Below, piece after piece: positions 10,079 to 18,287 of a DNA stretch of 64,000 nucleotides. Every line of letters starts with the position of its first letter. Position 1 is the stretch's first letter. Where the stretch lies: positions 1-64,000 of the forward strand of contig NZ_JAAXOX010000006.1 of NCBI RefSeq assembly GCF_012396125.1. The letters run 5' to 3'. A program made the translations under genes and the position numbers. The notes under the pieces are model-generated. The model ran no database searches, was not told where the DNA came from, and was given only the letters and a program-made list of their open reading frames with translations. The DNA comes from Cellulomonas denverensis (GTDB lineage Bacteria; Actinomycetota; Actinomycetes; Actinomycetales; Cellulomonadaceae).

Positions 10079-11656
10079 GTGCCGTCCTACCAGCAGTTCC
10101 GCCTCCCCGACGCCGGCGAGGGCCTGACCGAGGCCGAGATCGCCGCCTGGCACGTCGCCGTCGGTGACGCGGTGGAGATCAACCAGACCATCGTCGAGGT
10201 GGAGACCGCCAAGTCCCTGGTGGACCTGCCCAGCCCGTTCGCGGGCGTCGTGGTCGACCTGCTGGTCGCCGAGGGCGAGACGGTCGAGGTCGGCGTGCCG
10301 ATCATCGTCGTGGACACCGACCCGCAGGGGGCCGGCGAGCCGTACTCCCGCGACGGAGGTGCCGCCGCTGCGCCGGTCGAGCAGCCCGCGACCGCCGCCG
10401 AGCCCGCCCCGGCCGAGGAGGTCGGTGGCGCGGTGCTGGTGGGCTACGGCACGGCCGAGGCGCCGAGCCGGCGGCGGGCACGGTTCACCTCCGCCGAGGG
10501 CGACCCGGCGCTGGGTGCGCCCGCCGCGGGTGCTGGTGCGGCCGGGCCGGGAGCTGCGTCCTCCGGGACCGCGGGGCCGGGTGCCGTGACTGCCGGTCCC
10601 GGTGCGGTGTCCTCCGGGACTGCCGGGCCCGGTGCCACGCTGGCCGCCGCCACGGGTGCCGCCACCGCCACCGGTGCCGCGTCGCCGGCGAACGGTGCGG
10701 GCGCGGCGGGTGCCCAGCCGTCCGGGTCCGCGACCGGCCACTCCGCCCACGGCCGGGCGCTCGCGAAGCCGCCGGTGCGCAAGCTGGCCCGTGACCTGGG
10801 CGTCGACCTGGAGTCGGTGCAGCCCACCGGCCCCGGCGGCATCGTCACCCGGGAGGACGTCCTGGCCTACACCGCTCAGGCCGAACCCCGCGGCCTGGCG
10901 ACCTACCCCGGTGACGACCAGCCCTGGCTCGCCTCCGGCACGGTCTCCGCGGACGGGCGGCAGACCCGGGTACCGGTGAAGTCGGTCCGCAAGCGCACCG
11001 CCGAGGCGATGGTCGCCAGCGCGTTCACCGCGCCGCACGTCACCGTCTTCCACACCGTCGACGTCACTCGCACCATGAAGCTGGTCGCCCGGCTGCGCGA
11101 GGAGCGCGAGTTCGCCGACGTCCGGGTCACCCCGCTGCTGATCACCGCCAAGGCCCTGCTGCTCGCCGTGCGCCGGCACCCGGAGATCAATGCCTCCTGG
11201 GACGAGGCCGCGCAGGAGATCGTCTACAAGCACTACGTGAACCTCGGCATCGCCGCCGCCACCCCCCGCGGGCTGGTGGTCCCCAACGTCAAGGACGCGC
11301 ACCGGATGGGGCTGCACGACCTGGCCGAGGGGATCGCCGGACTCACGTCGACCGCCCGGGCCGGCAAGACCTCGCCCACCGACATGTCCGACGGCACGAT
11401 CACGATCACCAACGTCGGCGTCTTCGGCATCGACACCGGCACCCCGATCCTCAACCCCGGCGAGGCGGCCATCCTCGCGTTCGGGGCGATCCGGCAGCAG
11501 CCGTGGGTGCACAAGGGCAAGATCAAGCCGCGCTACGTCACCCAGCTCGCGCTGAGCTTCGACCACCGGCTGGTGGACGGCGAGCTCGGCTCCCGGGTGC
11601 TGGCGGATGTCGCGGCGGTGCTGGGCGACCCCGCGCAGGGGCTGGTCTGGGGCTGA
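10079..11656 (+). CDS. Dihydrolipoamide acyltransferase (E2)
   Basis: 525 residues. One lipoyl domain (1-80, lipoylated Lys in VETAKSLVD), a very Ala/Gly/Pro-rich linker of about 110 residues with repeated GPGA-type units, a peripheral subunit-binding domain (PPVRKLARDLGVDL ... GPGGIVTREDVLAY) and a CoA acyltransferase domain ending in SFDHRLVDGELG, which holds the catalytic His and Asp. It moves the acyl group from E1 to CoA. GTG start after AAGGAGAA. E3 is absent from the cluster and must be supplied from elsewhere. The required lipoyl group would be made by LipB/LipA at 56-57.6 kb. Confidence 0.93.
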   Translation: MPSYQQFRLPDAGEGLTEAEIAAWHVAVGDAVEINQTIVEVETAKSLVDLPSPFAGVVVDLLVAEGETVEVGVPIIVVDTDPQGAGEPYSRDGGAAAAPVEQPATAAEPAPAEEVGGAVLVGYGTAEAPSRRRARFTSAEGDPALGAPAAGAGAAGPGAASSGTAGPGAVTAGPGAVSSGTAGPGATLAAATGAATATGAASPANGAGAAGAQPSGSATGHSAHGRALAKPPVRKLARDLGVDLESVQPTGPGGIVTREDVLAYTAQAEPRGLATYPGDDQPWLASGTVSADGRQTRVPVKSVRKRTAEAMVASAFTAPHVTVFHTVDVTRTMKLVARLREEREFADVRVTPLLITAKALLLAVRRHPEINASWDEAAQEIVYKHYVNLGIAAATPRGLVVPNVKDAHRMGLHDLAEGIAGLTSTARAGKTSPTDMSDGTITITNVGVFGIDTGTPILNPGEAAILAFGAIRQQPWVHKGKIKPRYVTQLALSFDHRLVDGELGSRVLADVAAVLGDPAQGLVWG

Positions 11657-11674
11657 CCGGCCCGGAGTGAGTTC

Positions 11675-11711
11675 CGCACGGCCCGTCATCCGATCGGTGG
11701 CGGGCCGTGCG
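11675..11711 (+). terminator. Terminator after the E2 gene
   Basis: CGCACGGCCCG (11675-11685) pairs with CGGGCCGTGCG (11701-11711) across a 15-nt loop, 18 nt past the E2 stop. A shorter second copy of the GGGCCGTGCGCG sequence occurs near 11773. Confidence 0.65.
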
Positions 11712-11832
11712 CGGTTCCGGGAGGGTCCCGGGTGGTGGGCCGGGCGTCGTTCCGGCTGGGCCCGGGCGGCGGGCCGTGCGCGCCCGGAAAACCGGTGGTC
11801 CGGCGCAGCGCGCAGCCGGGACACTGCCGGTG

Positions 11833-12729
11833 ATGACCCGACCCCGGATGCACGTCGACGAGATCACCACCGACGCCGCCCTGGTGCGCCGGCTGCTGGC
11901 CCGGCAGTTCCCGCAATGGGCCGGCCTGCCCGCCACCCTGGTCCCGTCCTACGGCACCGACCACGACATCTACCGGCTCGGTGACCACCTCGTCGTCCGG
12001 TTGCCCCGGATCGCCTGGGCCGATGGGCAAGCCGCGAAGGAGGCCGAGTGGCTGCCCCGCCTGGCCCCACACCTGCCCCTGGCGGTCCCGACCCCGGTCG
12101 CCCTCGGCCGCCCGGACGCGGAGTACCCATTCAGCTGGGCGGTGCACGAGTGGCTGCCCGGGCAGAACGCCAACGGCACTCTGCACGACCTCGGCCGGGC
12201 GGCCGCCGACCTGGCCGCGTTCGTCCTGGCGTTGCGCGCGGTCGACTCCACCGGCGCACCGGCCCGGCAGCCAGGAGCCCGCGGCGGCGCACTCGCCGAG
12301 AGCGACCAGGGCGTCCGCCGGGCGATCGCCGAGCTGGGTGACCGGATCAACGGCACCGCCGCCCTGCGGTCCTGGGAACAGTCGCTCGCCGCGCCGGTCT
12401 GGGACGGGGTGGACGTCTGGGTCCACGGCGACCTGCTGCCCGGGAACCTGCTGGTGGTCGGCGGACGGCTCTCCGCGGTCATCGACTACGGCGGCCTCAA
12501 CGTCGGCGACCCCGCCTGCGACCTGCAACCCGCCTGGAACCTGTTCACAGGCCCGGACCGCCGGACCTTCCTCACCGCCGTGCACGCCGACGACGCCATG
12601 CGCCTGCGCGGCCGAGGCTGGGCGCTGGCCCAGGCGCTGATCGCGCTGCCGTACTACTGGCGGACCAACCCCGGGATCGTCCGCCAGGCGCTGCACGCGC
12701 TGGAACTCGTCCTCAGCGACCGGGACTGA
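11833..12729 (+). CDS. Aminoglycoside-phosphotransferase-fold kinase
   Basis: 298 residues with the APH/choline-kinase fold. The Brenner motif is VHGDLLPGNLLV (catalytic Asp and metal-binding Asn), followed by AVIDYGGLNVGDPACDL with the metal-binding Asp. The N-lobe shows TDHDIYRLGDHLVVRLPR. Chromosomal members of this group (YcbJ-like) usually have unknown small-molecule substrates, so resistance should not be assumed. Single gene, closed by a convergent neighbour. ATG 11833 was chosen because upstream in-frame codons lie in repeated non-coding-like sequence. Confidence 0.8.
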   Translation: MTRPRMHVDEITTDAALVRRLLARQFPQWAGLPATLVPSYGTDHDIYRLGDHLVVRLPRIAWADGQAAKEAEWLPRLAPHLPLAVPTPVALGRPDAEYPFSWAVHEWLPGQNANGTLHDLGRAAADLAAFVLALRAVDSTGAPARQPGARGGALAESDQGVRRAIAELGDRINGTAALRSWEQSLAAPVWDGVDVWVHGDLLPGNLLVVGGRLSAVIDYGGLNVGDPACDLQPAWNLFTGPDRRTFLTAVHADDAMRLRGRGWALAQALIALPYYWRTNPGIVRQALHALELVLSDRD

Positions 12730-12759
12730 GCGCGCCGGGCAGCCGTCCGGCGGTCGGGG

Positions 12760-13236
12760 TCAGCCGTCCAGGCGGGCGGCGACGTCGGCCGGGAACCCGC
12801 CGGTGGCGATCGGTCCCCACCGGGTCGGCGTGATCCGGATCAGCGACTTGCCCTGCACCCGCATCGCGGCGCGGTACTCGTCCCAGTCCGGGTGTTCACC
12901 GGCGATGCACCGGTAGTAGTCGACCAGCGCGTCCTCCGCCTCGGGCATGTGCAACACCTCGGCGTCTCCGTCCACCTGCACCCAGGCGTCGCCGAAGTCG
13001 TCGGAGAGCACGCAGACCGACACCCGGGGGTCGCGCTCGGCGTTCACCGTCTTGGCGCGGCCCGGGTAGGTCGAGATCACGATCCGGCCCTGGTCGTCGA
13101 CCCCACCGGACACCGGCGAGATCTGCGGGCGGCCGTCCCGCCGGAGGGTCACCAACAGGAGGTGGTGCCGGGGCCGGACGAAGTCCAGCAGCGTGGGCAG
13201 GTCGACGGGCGTGGTGGTGGCGATGCTGCGGGCCAT
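12760..13236 (-). CDS. PPOX-class F420/FMN-dependent oxidoreductase
   Basis: 158 residues of the split beta-barrel flavin/deazaflavin family: LPTLLDFVRPRHHLLLVTLRRDGRPQISPV, STYPGRAKTVNAERDPRVSV, then the C-terminal ITPTRWG. Actinobacterial members use F420 or FMN; substrate unknown. ATG 13236 was chosen because TACCGT (on the minus strand, 13248-13243) ends 6 nt before it, the spacing expected of a leaderless transcript. A GTG at 13254 is an alternative. Confidence 0.82.
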   Translation of the reverse strand: MARSIATTTPVDLPTLLDFVRPRHHLLLVTLRRDGRPQISPVSGGVDDQGRIVISTYPGRAKTVNAERDPRVSVCVLSDDFGDAWVQVDGDAEVLHMPEAEDALVDYYRCIAGEHPDWDEYRAAMRVQGKSLIRITPTRWGPIATGGFPADVAARLDG

Positions 13237-13390
13237 GACACGACGGTAGGCCACTCACCCGCCGACCGGGGAGGACCCCCGGACCAGCCGGGCTCGCGCG
13301 CAGGTCCTGCTCACCCCCGCACCGGCGCACTGGCCCGGGCCCCCGCCGCCCCGGCCAGCCCCGCGTCGGTCGCGCCGGGGCGTCGAGGAC

Positions 13391-13452
13391 GTCGAGGGCG
13401 GAGTTCCGGTGAGTCCTGGGGCGGACCGAGCAACGCCGACTGCGCCCTCGAC
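13391..13452. repeat. Palindromic element, family B, copy 1
   Basis: GTCGAGGGCGGAGT (13391-13404) is the reverse complement of 13439-13452 with one mismatch. The arms and part of the interior resemble the palindrome at 57672-57731 when one is reversed (shared GAGGGCG.AGTTCCGGT..GTCC). Confidence 0.7.
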
Positions 13453-13539
13453 CGCGGCTCGCCGGGTCGCGCGGTGGTCGCGTGACCGGCCGGCCGGGCC
13501 GAGCGGCCAGGGCCAGACCGGAGTGCACGCCTCATCCGC

Positions 13540-13600
13540 GCCGAGAGTGCACGAATGCAGCTCACTCGGCGCTAGAGGCGTGCATTCGTGCACTCTCGGC
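13540..13600. repeat. Palindromic element, family A, copy 1
   Basis: GCCGAGAGTGCACGAATGCA (13540-13559) pairs perfectly with 13581-13600 around a 21-nt loop. The same 20-nt arms, also with a 21-nt loop, occur at 35639-35699. A 10-nt part of the loop and right arm (13575-13584) can also pair with 13524-13533 just upstream. It is too long and too well conserved between loci to be a plain terminator. Confidence 0.93.
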
Positions 13601-13680
13601 AGTCGGCAGTCGGCAGTCGGCAGTCGGCAGTCGGCGGTCGGCAGTCGGCAGTCGGCGGTCGGCGGTCGGCGGTCGGCAGT
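13598..13680. repeat. 7-bp tandem array joined to palindrome A, copy 1
   Basis: About 12 units of GGCAGTC or GGCGGTC. The first unit begins with the GGC that ends the palindrome's right arm, so array and palindrome share bases. Confidence 0.95.
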
Positions 13681-13782
13681 GAGGCGGTGGGGCGGCGCGG
13701 CGGCTCGCCGGGTCGGCGCGCGGTGGTCGCGTGACCGGTCGGCCGGGTCGTGTGGCCGGGGACCGCCCAGGTTGTGCACTGT

Positions 13783-13894
13783 GGCGGTGTGGCGGTGTGG
13801 CGGTGTGGCGGTGCGGCGGTGTGGCGGTGTGGCGGTGCGGCGGTGCGGCGGTGCGGCGGTGCGGCGGTGCGGCGGTGCGGCGGTGCGGCGGTGC
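13783..13894. repeat. 8-bp tandem array
   Basis: Exactly 14 units of GGCGGTGT or GGCGGTGC. The period is not a multiple of three and no gene spans it. Such arrays vary in copy number by slippage. Confidence 0.95.
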
Positions 13895-14043
13895 GCCGGT
13901 GGGACGGCCAGGCGGTCGGCCGGAGGGCTGTGGGGCAGTGGCGCTGTCGGGCAGCAAGGCAGTCGTGCCGGCGGGCGGGGTGTGGGGTTGGGGCGGGGTC
14001 GAGTCGTGCCGGTGAGGCGCGGAAAAAGGGATGCCCCGGGCCG

Positions 14044-14457
14044 TCAGCCGGCGTGGCCGAGAAGGTCGCGGGTGAGTGGGGCCAGGGGCAGGGCGGCGGC
14101 CTGGGTAGCGTCCACCCACACCACCTCCTCGATCTCCGCCGTGGCCCGCGCGGCCGGGACACCGTCCAGGGCGAAGACGTGGGCGATCAGGTCATGGCCG
14201 GGCTCGTTCGCGGCCGGGGCGTGCCGGACACCCAGCGGGCGCAGGGCGGTGCGGTCGACGGTGACGCCCAATTCCTCGGCGATCTCCCGGACCAGGGCGG
14301 CGTCGGGGTCCTCACCGGGTTCGAGCTTGCCGCCGGCCTGCATGAACATCGTGGTGCCGCGCTTGCGGACCAGCAGGTGGCGGCCCTCCGGGTCGGTGAT
14401 CAGGGCGGCGGCGATGTGCAGGACGGGGTTCTCGGTCACGGTCTCATCCTGCGGCAT
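14044..14457 (-). CDS. Nudix hydrolase (MutT-like)
   Basis: 137 residues with a Nudix box: G near GGKLEPGE, then DPDAALVREIAEELGV, whose glutamates bind the catalytic metal. The family cleaves nucleoside diphosphates linked to another group. MutT-like length suggests a small nucleotide substrate, but this cannot be fixed from sequence. The start lies inside the end of radC (overlap about 14 bp), so the two genes are probably co-transcribed. ATG 14457 was chosen; a GTG at 14439 past the radC stop is possible. Confidence 0.85.
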   Translation of the reverse strand: MPQDETVTENPVLHIAAALITDPEGRHLLVRKRGTTMFMQAGGKLEPGEDPDAALVREIAEELGVTVDRTALRPLGVRHAPAANEPGHDLIAHVFALDGVPAARATAEIEEVVWVDATQAAALPLAPLTRDLLGHAG

Positions 14458-15400
14458 CACCCCCGTCGTCGAGGAGCAGCGCCACGTGGTCGAGCAGGCG
14501 CAGACCGCACAGTCCCGCGGCGTTCGCGATCAGGGCGGTGAACTCGCGATCGTCGGCGCCCGCGCTCCGATCCGGAGATCCGGCCCCGCGGGCCCCGGCG
14601 GTGTGGGCCGGGCGGTCGGTGGTGCCGGCCGGGCGGTCCGCGGTGGTGCCGGCCGGGCGGTCCGCGGTGGTGCCGGCCCGGCGGTCCGGGGTGGCGTCGG
14701 CCGGGCGGTCCGAGGAGGTGGCGACCCGGCGGTCCGGGGTGGCGCCAGCCGTCCGGTCCGTGGTGGAGCCGGCCCGGCCGGTCGCGGTGGTGGCGTTCGC
14801 TCCGCGGGCGCCGTGGTCGTACGGACCGGGGCTCGGGGTACCGGGCGCGCCGCCTCCGTCGGGGCGGGCGGTGCAGCGGTGGGCCAGGGCGAAGGTCACC
14901 GCGCCGTGCCGGAGTGCCGCGGCGAGGACCAGGCGCACCGGGACCGGCCGGTCGTGGGCACGGACGTCGGCCAGCACGGTGGTGCCCAGCACCCGGCTGG
15001 CACGGTCGGCGGCGATCACCGCGACCCGGTCGTCCCGCACCCCGGCCAGGAGCGGGGCGGCCACCCGCCGGATGTCGTCGGGCCCGCGGACGGTCTGCCG
15101 CCGGTCGGTGGAGGTGCCGAACCGGCGGGCCAGTGCGAGGGCGGCCACCAGCCGGGTCGCCTTCGCCGGTCCGACGCCGGGGACGGCGGTGAGGGTGACA
15201 CTGTCCTGGTCGGCGAGTCCGGACAGGCCGCCGTGTGTGGCCAGCAGGTCCTGGGCACAGTCGAGGACCCCGGAGCCGCGGCGGCCGGAACCGAGCAGCA
15301 GCGCGACCAGCTCGACGTCGGAGAGCGCGTCGGCGCCCAGGCGCAGCATCCGCTCCCGTGGCCGGTCCCACGGGTCGGTGTCGGCGAGCAGTGAGGTCAT
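14444..15400 (-). CDS. radC: RadC-family protein with lost JAMM motif
   Basis: About 318 residues. The N-terminal part (DRPRERMLRLGADALSDVELVALLLGSG) and helix-hairpin-helix (LTAVPGVGPAKATRLVAAL) are typical of RadC/UPF0758. In the JAB/MPN domain the usual HxHPSG metal motif is replaced by AHRCTARPDGG. A low-complexity insert of about 90 residues with DRPAGTTA-type repeats then splits the active-site region before the family's C-terminal strand (LCGLRLLDHVALLL). Metal-dependent activity is therefore doubtful. TAGCGT (minus strand, 15413-15408) ends 7 nt before ATG 15400, suggesting a leaderless transcript; an in-frame GTG lies at 15445. Confidence 0.8.
   Translation of the reverse strand: MTSLLADTDPWDRPRERMLRLGADALSDVELVALLLGSGRRGSGVLDCAQDLLATHGGLSGLADQDSVTLTAVPGVGPAKATRLVAALALARRFGTSTDRRQTVRGPDDIRRVAAPLLAGVRDDRVAVIAADRASRVLGTTVLADVRAHDRPVPVRLVLAAALRHGAVTFALAHRCTARPDGGGAPGTPSPGPYDHGARGANATTATGRAGSTTDRTAGATPDRRVATSSDRPADATPDRRAGTTADRPAGTTADRPAGTTDRPAHTAGARGAGSPDRSAGADDREFTALIANAAGLCGLRLLDHVALLLDDGGDAAG
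14611..14780. repeat. 24-bp in-frame minisatellite inside radC
   Basis: The core GGCGGTCCG recurs at 24-bp spacing (14632, 14656, 14680, 14704, 14728 and more divergent copies at 14752 and 14776; the first interval is 21 bp). On the coding strand this gives 8-residue units with D-R-P/R-A. Confidence 0.88.
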
Positions 15401-15437
15401 GTCCAGGACGCTAGGGGCCGCGCGGGACCGGGTGGAG

Positions 15438-15446
15438 TTATCCACA
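15438..15446 (+). promoter_or_regulatory. Perfect DnaA-box consensus in the radC-copC intergenic region
   Basis: TTATCCACA lies between the divergent radC and copC starts. It is isolated here, unlike the cluster at 26.4-26.9 kb. Confidence 0.5.
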
Positions 15447-15518
15447 GTGGCAGTCGCCCCGACGTGAGATCAGCCACCTGGTGCCCCAGCGGGGCACGTC
15501 GCGGGTGATGATGGGGTG

Positions 15519-16187
15519 GTGAGCACCCTCAGCCGCGCCGCAGTCGCCACGCCGTCCCGTCCCGCCGTCGCCCGCACCGCCGCCACGCTCGCCGTGGCCC
15601 TGCTCGGCCTGGTGCTGATCGTGCTGGGCGCGCCCCGGGCCGCCGCGCACAATGCGCTGGTCTCCAGCGACCCCGCCGACGGGTCGACCGTGGCCACCGC
15701 GCCGGAGCAGATCACCCTGGTGTTCAACGAGCCGGCGCAGGAGCTGGGCTCGGAGCTGGTGGTGACCGCCCCGGACGGCCGCGCGGTCGGCGACGGCCCG
15801 GTGCAGCTGGCCGACACCTCGGTGATCCAGCCGCTGACCGGCGACCTGCCCGCCGGGACGTACACGGTGAGCTGGCGGGTCACCTCCGCCGACGGGCACC
15901 CGATCGACGGCACCCTGACCTTCACCGCCGAGGCCGCCACCACGGTCGGGGTGGACCCGGGCGCGTCCGCGGAGCCCGAGGTGACCACCCAGGCGACCGA
16001 GGACGCATCGCCGATCGCCGAGCCGATCGACGCCACCCCCGCACCGGACGCGATCGCCGAGGACGAGGACGCCGGGCTGGCCGCGGGGGCGATCGTCGCG
16101 ATCGTGGTCGGCGTGCTGGCGCTCGCGGCCGTGGTGACCTTCGTGGTGCACGAGCGGCGCAAGGCGAAGGCCGACCAGGACAAGTGA
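15519..16187 (+). CDS. copC: CopC-domain copper-binding protein
   Basis: About 222 residues: Sec signal peptide (helix near residues 21-40) with cleavage expected at AAA-HN, which leaves the N-terminal His that binds Cu(II) in CopC proteins. A CopC beta-barrel follows (SSDPADGSTV, TLVFNEPAQ, YTVSWRVTSADGHPIDG with a second copper His), then an acidic linker and a C-terminal transmembrane anchor ending in Arg/Lys. It holds copper outside the membrane and probably hands it to the CopD-CtaG protein encoded next. Start GTG 15519 or 15516; no clear ribosome site. Confidence 0.88.
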   Translation: MSTLSRAAVATPSRPAVARTAATLAVALLGLVLIVLGAPRAAAHNALVSSDPADGSTVATAPEQITLVFNEPAQELGSELVVTAPDGRAVGDGPVQLADTSVIQPLTGDLPAGTYTVSWRVTSADGHPIDGTLTFTAEAATTVGVDPGASAEPEVTTQATEDASPIAEPIDATPAPDAIAEDEDAGLAAGAIVAIVVGVLALAAVVTFVVHERRKAKADQDK

Positions 16188-18274
16188 TGACGACGGCGGC
16201 CACCACGGCCCGGCCCCGGACCACCGCGGGTGCCACCCGGATCGCCGCGCTGGCGATCGCCGGGGTCGCCGCGGTGGTGGCCGGCGTCGCGTTCAGTGGT
16301 GCGGCGGACCCGGTGCTGCTGCGCGACCCGGGGGCGCTGGTGCGCTGGGGTCTGCCGGTGGTCACCACGCTGAGCGAGCTGGCCGCGTCGCTGACCCTGG
16401 GTGGGCTGGTGCTGCTGGCCACCGTGTTGCCGCGCCGCCAGGACACCACGCTGGTGCGGGCGGCGGCCGGGGTGACCGCGGCGTCGTCGGCGGCCTGGAC
16501 ACTGATCGCGGTGCTGGAGCTGGTGCTGACCTACGCGAACGTCGCGGGGCTGTCGCCCTCCGACCCGGCGTTCGGTGCGGAGCTGGGCCGGTTCGTCACC
16601 GGCTTCGAACTGGGCCGGGTGCTGCTGACCGCGGTGATCGCCGCGGGGGTGGTCACGGCGCTGTCGCTGCTGGTGACCTCGCCGGTGGGGGCGGCGTGGA
16701 CCGCGGTGCTGGTGCTGGTCGCGCTCTGGCAGACCGCGCAGACCGGGCACGCCTCCGGGGCGGCCAGCCACGACCTGGCGACCTCCTCGATGTTCCTACA
16801 CCTGATCGGTGCCGCCCTGTGGATCGGGGTGCTGGCCGCGCTGGCCCCGCTGGCGCAGCGGCTCGGCCGCGACCTGGCCCCGGCGGTCGCCCGGTTCTCG
16901 GTGATCGCGGGCTGGTGCTTCGCGCTGGTCGCGGTCTCCGGGATCGTGAACTCGCTGGTCCGGCTCGGCACCTGGTCCGACCTCGGCACCCGGTACGGCC
17001 TGCTGCTGCTGGTGAAGATCGCCCTGTTCGGCGTGCTCGGGCTGCTCGGGCTGCTGCACCGGCGGGCCGTGGTCGCCAAGCTCACCGCCACCGACGGGCC
17101 GGTCACCCGGCTGTTCTGGCGGCTGGTGCTGGTCGAGCTGGCGGTGATGGGGGCGGTCTCCGGGGTCGCGGTGGCACTGGGCTCCACCGCCCCGCCGGTG
17201 CCGGACGACCCGATCGCCGACCCCACGCCGGCCGAGATCGTCACCGGGCATGCGCTGCCGCCGGAGCCGACCACGCTGTCCTGGGTCACCCAGTGGCGCT
17301 GGGACGTGCTGCTGGCCAGCGCCGCGGTCGCCGGGATCGTGGTCTACCTGCGCTGGGCGGCGCGGCTGCGCCGGCGCGGCGACGCCTGGCCCTGGGCCCG
17401 GACGGCGAGCTGGGTGACCGGGATGCTGGTGTTCTTCTGGACCACCTCGGGCGGCCCGGCGATGTACGGCCACGTGCTGTTCAGCGCGCACATGGTGCAG
17501 CACATGCTGCTGGCGATGGTGATCCCGGTGCTGCTGGCGCTCTCCGCGCCGGTCACCCTGGCGCTGCGGGCACTGCCGTCCCGCGGGGCGGCCCGGCCCG
17601 GACAGGCGCGGGGTGCGGACACCTCACGGGGGCCGCGGGAGTGGCTGCTGGCGCTGGTGCACAGCCGGTGGGGCCGGTTCTTCGCCAACCCGGTGATCGC
17701 GGCGGTGAACTTCGCCGGGTCGATGATCGTCTTCTACTACACCGGCATCTTCGGCTGGGCGCTGGAGTCCGGCGTCGGGCACTACGCGATGGTGCTGCAC
17801 TTCTCCCTGGCCGGGTACCTGTTCGCGAACGCGCTGGTCGGCATCGACCCCGGCCCGACCCGGCCCGGCTACCCGCAACGGCTGCTGCTGCTGTTCGCCA
17901 CGATGGCCTTCCACGCGTTCTTCGGCGTCGCACTGGTCACCGGTGAGGTGCTGCTGGTGCCGGACTGGTTCGGCAACCTGGGCCGGCCGTGGGGGCCGAG
18001 TGCGCTGGAGGATCAGCAGCGCGGCGGTGGCGTGGCCTGGGGGATCGGCGAGCTGCCCACCCTCGCGCTGGCGATCGGGGTGGCGCTGGCCTGGTCCCGG
18101 GACGACGAGCGCACCGCCCGCCGCCGGGACCGCAAGGTGGACCGGGACGGCGACGCGGAGCTGGACGCCTACAACGCGATGCTGGCCGGGCTGGCCGAGC
18201 GGGATCGCACCGGGGTGGCCCCCGATCGGGACCGGGCGGCCGCACAGGACGGGGACCCGCAGCCCCGGTCGTGA
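16187..18274 (+). CDS. CopD - CtaG fusion membrane protein
   Basis: About 695 residues. The first half has about eight helices with the CopD domain (LHLIGAALWIGVLAAL). The second half is a caa3-type cytochrome oxidase assembly CtaG domain (LFSAHMVQHMLLAMVIPVLLALSAP, FHAFFGVAL, YPQRLLLLFATMAFH) with conserved histidines. Known actinobacterial proteins of this fused design import copper and serve heme-copper oxidase assembly. The stop of copC overlaps the ATG (TGATG), so the two are coupled. The C-terminal tail is charged and cytoplasmic. Confidence 0.88.
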   Translation: MTTAATTARPRTTAGATRIAALAIAGVAAVVAGVAFSGAADPVLLRDPGALVRWGLPVVTTLSELAASLTLGGLVLLATVLPRRQDTTLVRAAAGVTAASSAAWTLIAVLELVLTYANVAGLSPSDPAFGAELGRFVTGFELGRVLLTAVIAAGVVTALSLLVTSPVGAAWTAVLVLVALWQTAQTGHASGAASHDLATSSMFLHLIGAALWIGVLAALAPLAQRLGRDLAPAVARFSVIAGWCFALVAVSGIVNSLVRLGTWSDLGTRYGLLLLVKIALFGVLGLLGLLHRRAVVAKLTATDGPVTRLFWRLVLVELAVMGAVSGVAVALGSTAPPVPDDPIADPTPAEIVTGHALPPEPTTLSWVTQWRWDVLLASAAVAGIVVYLRWAARLRRRGDAWPWARTASWVTGMLVFFWTTSGGPAMYGHVLFSAHMVQHMLLAMVIPVLLALSAPVTLALRALPSRGAARPGQARGADTSRGPREWLLALVHSRWGRFFANPVIAAVNFAGSMIVFYYTGIFGWALESGVGHYAMVLHFSLAGYLFANALVGIDPGPTRPGYPQRLLLLFATMAFHAFFGVALVTGEVLLVPDWFGNLGRPWGPSALEDQQRGGGVAWGIGELPTLALAIGVALAWSRDDERTARRRDRKVDRDGDAELDAYNAMLAGLAERDRTGVAPDRDRAAAQDGDPQPRS

Positions 18275-18287
18275 TACACCGGTGCGC

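Larger units (their letters stand above)
13454..13758. repeat. Pair of ~57-bp direct repeats flanking the palindrome and 7-mer array
   Basis: The segment from about 13454 to 13510 (GCGGCTCGCCGGGTCG, then GGTGGTCGCGTGACCGG) recurs with few changes at about 13700-13758. Between the copies lie the family A palindrome and its 7-bp array. Confidence 0.75.
13255..14043. other. Gene-free, repeat-rich intergenic island
   Basis: Almost 800 bp with no credible gene on either strand; the open frames here follow the repeat period and have no family-like protein. It holds, in order, an imperfect 14-nt-arm palindrome (13391-13452), a ~57-bp segment (13454-13510) repeated at 13700-13758, a 20-bp-arm palindrome (13540-13600), a 7-bp tandem array (13598-13680) and an 8-bp tandem array (13783-13894). 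The remainder to 14043 is GC-rich without recognisable signals. Confidence 0.85.

Noticed and set aside
11833..12729. Aminoglycoside resistance gene
   Set aside because: Only the APH fold is supported; chromosomal YcbJ-like kinases usually have other substrates and there is no sign of mobility.
13598..13894. CRISPR-like array
   Set aside because: Units are 7 and 8 bp with no spacers, and there are no cas genes; these are simple tandem repeats.
13409..15394. Long plus-strand open frame across the repeats and radC
   Set aside because: Its content follows the repeats and the antisense of the Nudix and RadC genes; the minus-strand proteins match families.
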